A stretch of DNA of 64,000 nucleotides from Margaritifera margaritifera (taxonomy: Eukaryota; Mollusca; Bivalvia; Unionida; Margaritiferidae). The position numbers and the translations under genes were made by a program. Shown here in pieces: positions 53,201-59,100 of the stretch (within the stretch, counting starts at the first letter, position 1; each line of letters begins with the position of its first letter). The DNA lies in NCBI GenBank assembly GCA_029931535.1, contig JAQPZY010001405.1, forward strand, positions 496,001 to 560,000, read 5' to 3'. Below the pieces are notes generated by a model. It was not told the DNA's origin and searched no databases. It saw only the letters and a list, made by a program, of their open reading frames with translations.

Positions 53201-56108
53201 AAGGAACAAAAGGCATTGGTACAAAATAAAATTTTATTTTGATACTGTTAAGTGAAAGAGTCTGTCGGAAACAAAAAGATCCTTAATTTGTATTTGAATA
53301 ATAATTACAAATTAAAACAAAAATAAACAGTTCCCTATATTAAACCACAGTTTAATGCAATAACTAAAAAACAAAATAATGACTACATGCAATAACAAAT
53401 GTGCCTCCATAATGGAGCACATGTTGTATAACTTGTCTAGTATTTAAATTAAGTGTATAAAGTTTTTCAAATCTAATCTAAACTATCGTATATACTCGTG
53501 TATATTCCGGGTCCAAATACAAACAACATAGACCCTGATTTGCCGTTGCATAATGCACTGGCAGATCAGGGTCTATGTTGTTTGTTTGACTGATTAGTCC
53601 TTACAAACTGCATAGACCCAGATCTGCTGTCGCATTATGCAATGGCAGATCTGGGTCTTTGCAGTTTGCAGTTCGTATAGGCTTATACACGAGTATATAC
53701 AGTAATTCACCAATTACAGGTGTCACTGTCAAGAAAACTGTACTACACTTAGATATAAGAAACCATTTTGTAAGTGTAGGCTCTTATTCAGTAGTAGTTC
53801 TTTGTCTCATCTATCTTCAAAACAAAAGCCAATGTTTCTAGCTGTGATTTCACACTGTTTACTGAGTAAATTTCAGTTCTGTCTGTTATCAAATAATAGG
53901 TCTGATTATTCTGTCTGTACAAGTTGTTGCCACGGGGCAATCAGAAACAAATCTCAGTATAGAATTTAGATGTGATCTCCATCTAAGGATCAGTGGATAT
54001 TTCCAAGATTAGGAACTAGCCCTGGCTACTTGTTTGTAAGAAACCAATCAAATGAATCATTTAAATATTTTTAGTTGGATTTCAACTTCTATACTTATTT
54101 GAAGTTGATGCAGATACAACTTCATTAAGTACAGTACATTCTTTCAGTTTATGTGACATGTTTAATAACTGTTCCTAAATGTCCAGTGAATATTGTTTTA
54201 TTAGCAGTTAAGTTGCCAGTGTTCCACTAACTTGTTACATTCTGACCTGATTATCCCTTGTAAGAAGTTGGTATTTTGTTGCCAAAGAAAATGTACAAAA
54301 CGTGTATTTGGAGAGGGTTTAGAAAAATTTTAAGTCAATAATATGAAATTACAAATGAGTTGATAATCGCAGAAAACAGCATTGAATCTTTGGGAACTGA
54401 AACTAAGTTTAAAGTCACATGAACAAACAACAGACTCCTAAATATAATTAAGAGCAATAATAGTCCAAGGTTAATTGCCTAAAGGTATTATATACATGTA
54501 AACAGTATAAAGATTGGGTGGGACGAGTCAGTCAGGACTGCTGGAAAAGAAAAAATACTGACTTGTAACTTAATGACACAGTTAATGACTTACTGCAGGT
54601 TTGGTTAAATTCTCCTGGACATGCATATGCATGTAACATTTCCCCAGGTCATTTTACAATGGCGCAGCTCTTTATCCACACCAGGTCATTTTTTTGTTGT
54701 TGCACCAGGCCATTTTTTAAAAAAATAATGCAAGGCTTTTTTTTCACCATCAACTTTCCCTCCTTTTTGGTCGCAAAATAACCTTTTTTCGTTTCTCACA
54801 AATGTAAACTTTCGCTTATGTACTCTATTTAATTTCAATATTGTTTATGATCATAAGCGGTAATGTACCTGTCCCAAAAATAAGACTACACACTATGTAG
54901 CAGGTCACTGCTGCTAACAGCATGTAGTGATGCACAAAGAAGGTCTTCGTTTATTGGAACTGAACTGCTCGTGGCAGTGTGCACACTCACTGGATAATGT
55001 TTTGACATGCAGTTTACCGGTAGTATTTATGATTAAAGGGATTATCTTTTAAAACATGAATATTGCCTTTGCAACCAATGGCATGAATGTATTTATGTGG
55101 TAGTGTTTTACAGCACAGAAGCAGCTAAGAAAGGACAACTAAAGGTAAAGTATGAAAAATGTGAAAATGAATTCCGCAAAAACCTTAGGAGATAAACCCT
55201 TCCCCAAAAATATAAACATTAAGTAAAAAAAGATAAAATATAACAGGCAATGATGTTAAAATTCTGTAAAATGTATATAAAATAACAGATAAAGGTATCA
55301 CATGTAAAGTCCTTAAAACATCATTAAAATCTGTTGTATAAACTGTGTTCCCTTAAAAAGTCCAAGATTTTCTCAGGTGGAACATCCTCATACAATTTCT
55401 TCAAGCAGTTCACATCAAAATACTTCTGTCTCACAGGGTGAAAATCGACACACTCTACAAGAATGTGCTCAACTGTCAGTGGACACTGGCATAGTATGCA
55501 TTCCAGTCAAGGTTCACCCTTCAGGAGGTATGTGTCAGATACATTATGCAAATTTAGTTGTGAAATGAGTTTCTGTGATAGATATTATTGTATTTACTGT
55601 AAAATAAATAGTCTCTACTTTGTGTACATAATTTAATTTTAGTTTAAAAGCGGAATATCTTCTTATTAATAGTTTTTTTCTTGTTTAACTTTTTACTTAA
55701 CACATCATTTCTATCAATACATACCTGCATAACACGTCATGCAAAAAGACGATTTTTTACTCCCAACACCGACACGGTCGTGTTTAGAAAAACACGATTT
55801 TCATCAATAATCTTAGGGAAAAAAAGAACAACATATTTTGACCACTACTATACATGTCCAAAGCATGTAGTCTGTATATGCAGTAAACAGTCCTGCTTTG
55901 AGTCAATGTAACACTATCTTTGGGGAAGGTTATTCAACTTATGGAGATAAACAGCCACCTTTTCACACATAACCTAATTGGTTGTGAATAGCTAGGATGC
56001 TGCTGTGTCAAGTCCTTTGAACATTGCTGTGGTAGAGCCCATTAGCAGGGGTCAAGCTTTGGGAGAAGTGAGAGTAGAACATGGAGAATTGGCAGCATAG
56101 AAGAAATG

Positions 56109-56184
<76 letters not shown>

Positions 56185-59100
56185 GTGTGTGTGTGCTCTG
56201 GTTCTCTTATTTGAACTGCATCCTGTATTTCTATTGGTTTTAAGCAATACTTTATCTTCAGGTAGAAAATTCTCTATGTTGTATATATATTATAAACACA
56301 TTAAATGTAAGTGTATGAATGTATCATACTCATATGCAGCATATTCATACTTGAAAGTGCATATGTTTAGATGGAGAGAAATGTTCAATTTTATGTTGGC
56401 CATATGACTTCAAAAAGGCATAGCAGAAACTATAAATCATAATTAATTTTAAATGACAGGATTAACTAGAATACAGTATTGCAATTAAAAATATGTAAAA
56501 ATACTTAAGCAACTGCTGCTTAAAGAACACATTTTTTTTTTTGTTAGTTTCTTCACTAGTAAACGGCAGTCAAAACATTTCTAAACTAGTTTGAAACAAA
56601 CCCTATATTAGGCTATAACACACACATTAGCATATGTACATGTGTCTTCAACACCATAGTGTTCATCCATTCAAACCACAGTGGTCACTGATGAGTAATC
56701 TCAATTTACAACTGCATTTTAAGGGAGTTGATTCTAAATTAAATGTGAATCTTTTGACTGTCATTTTTTGAAATGGATTTTATTCATATGACCACTCACT
56801 TTCTAGCTTCTTTACAACAATCCCTAGACAGGATTGAAAATGTATGATTTTAATATTTGTCTATGTACTTGTAATAACGTGGTGTATTATTTTTGTCTTT
56901 GCTACTTTTTCTCATATTTTCACAAAATGAGTGATGTAAGAAAACAGCGCTTATCGATTCTACAAGCATTGTCCCATATGTTTCAGACCAACAAATTTTT
57001 ATTTTAAGGCTAAATTTTTTATCACATAATAGTTACACACTGCTTTCTACGAATTGTATAATTTGCTTAAAGTTATTTGCCCAGTGAATTATGAAAACAG
57101 ACAGTCTAATGAAGACCTACTTCCAAGACACAGCGATGTCTGCCATTATTACCCCTTAGCCGGTTCACATACAGTTTCAAACTGATTTTATGAAGAAAAT
57201 AATGCAAGCACGGCAGTTAAAATCTTCCAAATATACATTTAGAAAGTGCTTTCACCAATTCTATTCTCAAACACAAATTATTTACATATAGATGATTTAG
57301 TTTTGAAACACAAGTTAATTTTTCATCTACATATGGAAACTTGCAGAAATCGAGTAGCGATATCTTCCTGGAGAAAGAGTGAAAAGGTCAATCAAGCTAT
57401 TAAAACATGCATGTGAATGTGCAAGAGTTTGTTTTGTTGATGCAATTGATATGAACACCTGCCAAGGCAACATGCAATCCATTTCACCTGGGGTTTAACA
57501 ACTACTTGGCTGTGTTGAGAGACCATCTCAAAAGCCATAAACTACTGCCACTCGGTATAGATCTAGAAAAAAAAAAAAATACAACTGGGCGAAGTCATTT
57601 TCGCTTTCCTAATAGAAGAAGGCAAAGCTTAGATTTTTTCGGCGACTTAGTTGCCCACTTCGCCTGGTAGCATTACCCATGATTAGGCTAATTTTCATAG
57701 GTAAAGTACACTAAGTGGAACAACCCAATTAGTTTGAGTTAGGTATAGTCACAGAGATGTGTGTTGAAGAATAAAAGTTATTACACATCATTGCCTTCAA
57801 TGAGAATGTTGAAGCCCTCATTATTATAGGTTATTAGCAAGTTTGTGACCCAGTGGCAATGCTTCTTTGAAGTTGGATTTTACTCCATATATAAAACGCA
57901 AAACACGATTATTTTGGTAGCCAGAATATTATACAAGTATGGTTCATTTTTTTTACAGCAAAATGTTCAAATGCAGCTTTAATTTAGTAAAAGATGAGCC
58001 ATCTGAAAATAAGCAGAGCCCAGCAAAACTAACTTTCAGAAATCCTGGACGGAATTTAACTTTGTGAAGCGTAGCAGCTAGGGTTGAAACGATTCATTGA
58101 TATATCGATACTTTTGCCAAATCGATACACGTATTGATACAAGAGGTGAAGAATCTATACAAAATGATATCTACCCAATATATGTTACTTTAATCTTCAG
58201 CCGTCATGAATAAATTAGTCGTTTGCCTTCTTATTCTTTAAATTGAGAATCGATAATGTATTGCATCATACGCTGTGTATCGTGAATCGTAGTGATACAC
58301 GGCACAGGTGTATTGTTTCACCCCTAGTAGCAGCAAGGGGAGTGCATTTTATTTTTGCACACGCTGCAAACACCATAACATCATTCTGGAGTGTACGACC
58401 AGGGCCATCGCAAATTTGTGCTGGACAAAATGGTGCCCTGGGCAAGCGTCGCCCCTAACTTGGAAAAACTACCACAAACTCCTTGAAATGGTGCCCTGGG
58501 CAGTCGCCCATATCGCCCATCCCTTATGATGGCCCTGTGTACAACCTCTGTTGACATAACAACACCACCTAGCATGTTTGCCACTCCCTCACAGCAATGC
58601 AGATGTAGAAAGGTAATTTTCTATGCTGATAAAAATTCAACAAGATTTTCGGGGAAGTCTGAACAACAGTACCATCCAGTCTCGAATGAGTGCAAAGATA
58701 AACACGAATGACATTTGTATTACCTTCACCCACCCCCTCACAAACCACTGACAGCAGCAAAGACTACATCTAATTAAGAAAATATTCCACTTTCCAATGG
58801 ATTTTAAAGACAGAAACTTGGAATGTTTTTGTTTATTTAATGTCTGTTTGGTTGTGTTTATGTGAGTGTGGGCACATGTGTGGTAATGCTATTGGACAAT
58901 GCTATCATAAGTCTAGCAACTATTTTTGGTTTATAAGTATATTAAATGCTTCAAAGGAAACATACATGTTATTTTATTTTTTTTAAATCAAATTCGAATT
59001 TCCAGTAATTTATGTAGGCTTATATGAAATAATAACTTATTCTCAATTAGACATCATTATTTAGGTCAAACTCACTGACCCCCCCCCCCCCCGGCCTCAA

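Noticed and set aside
56008..56407. Overlapping ORFs on both strands with long Ile-Tyr runs
   Set aside because: They read through a pure TA microsatellite.
58243..58584. Several overlapping ORFs near 58.2-58.6 kb
   Set aside because: They run across two MITEs and their target sites; no homology.
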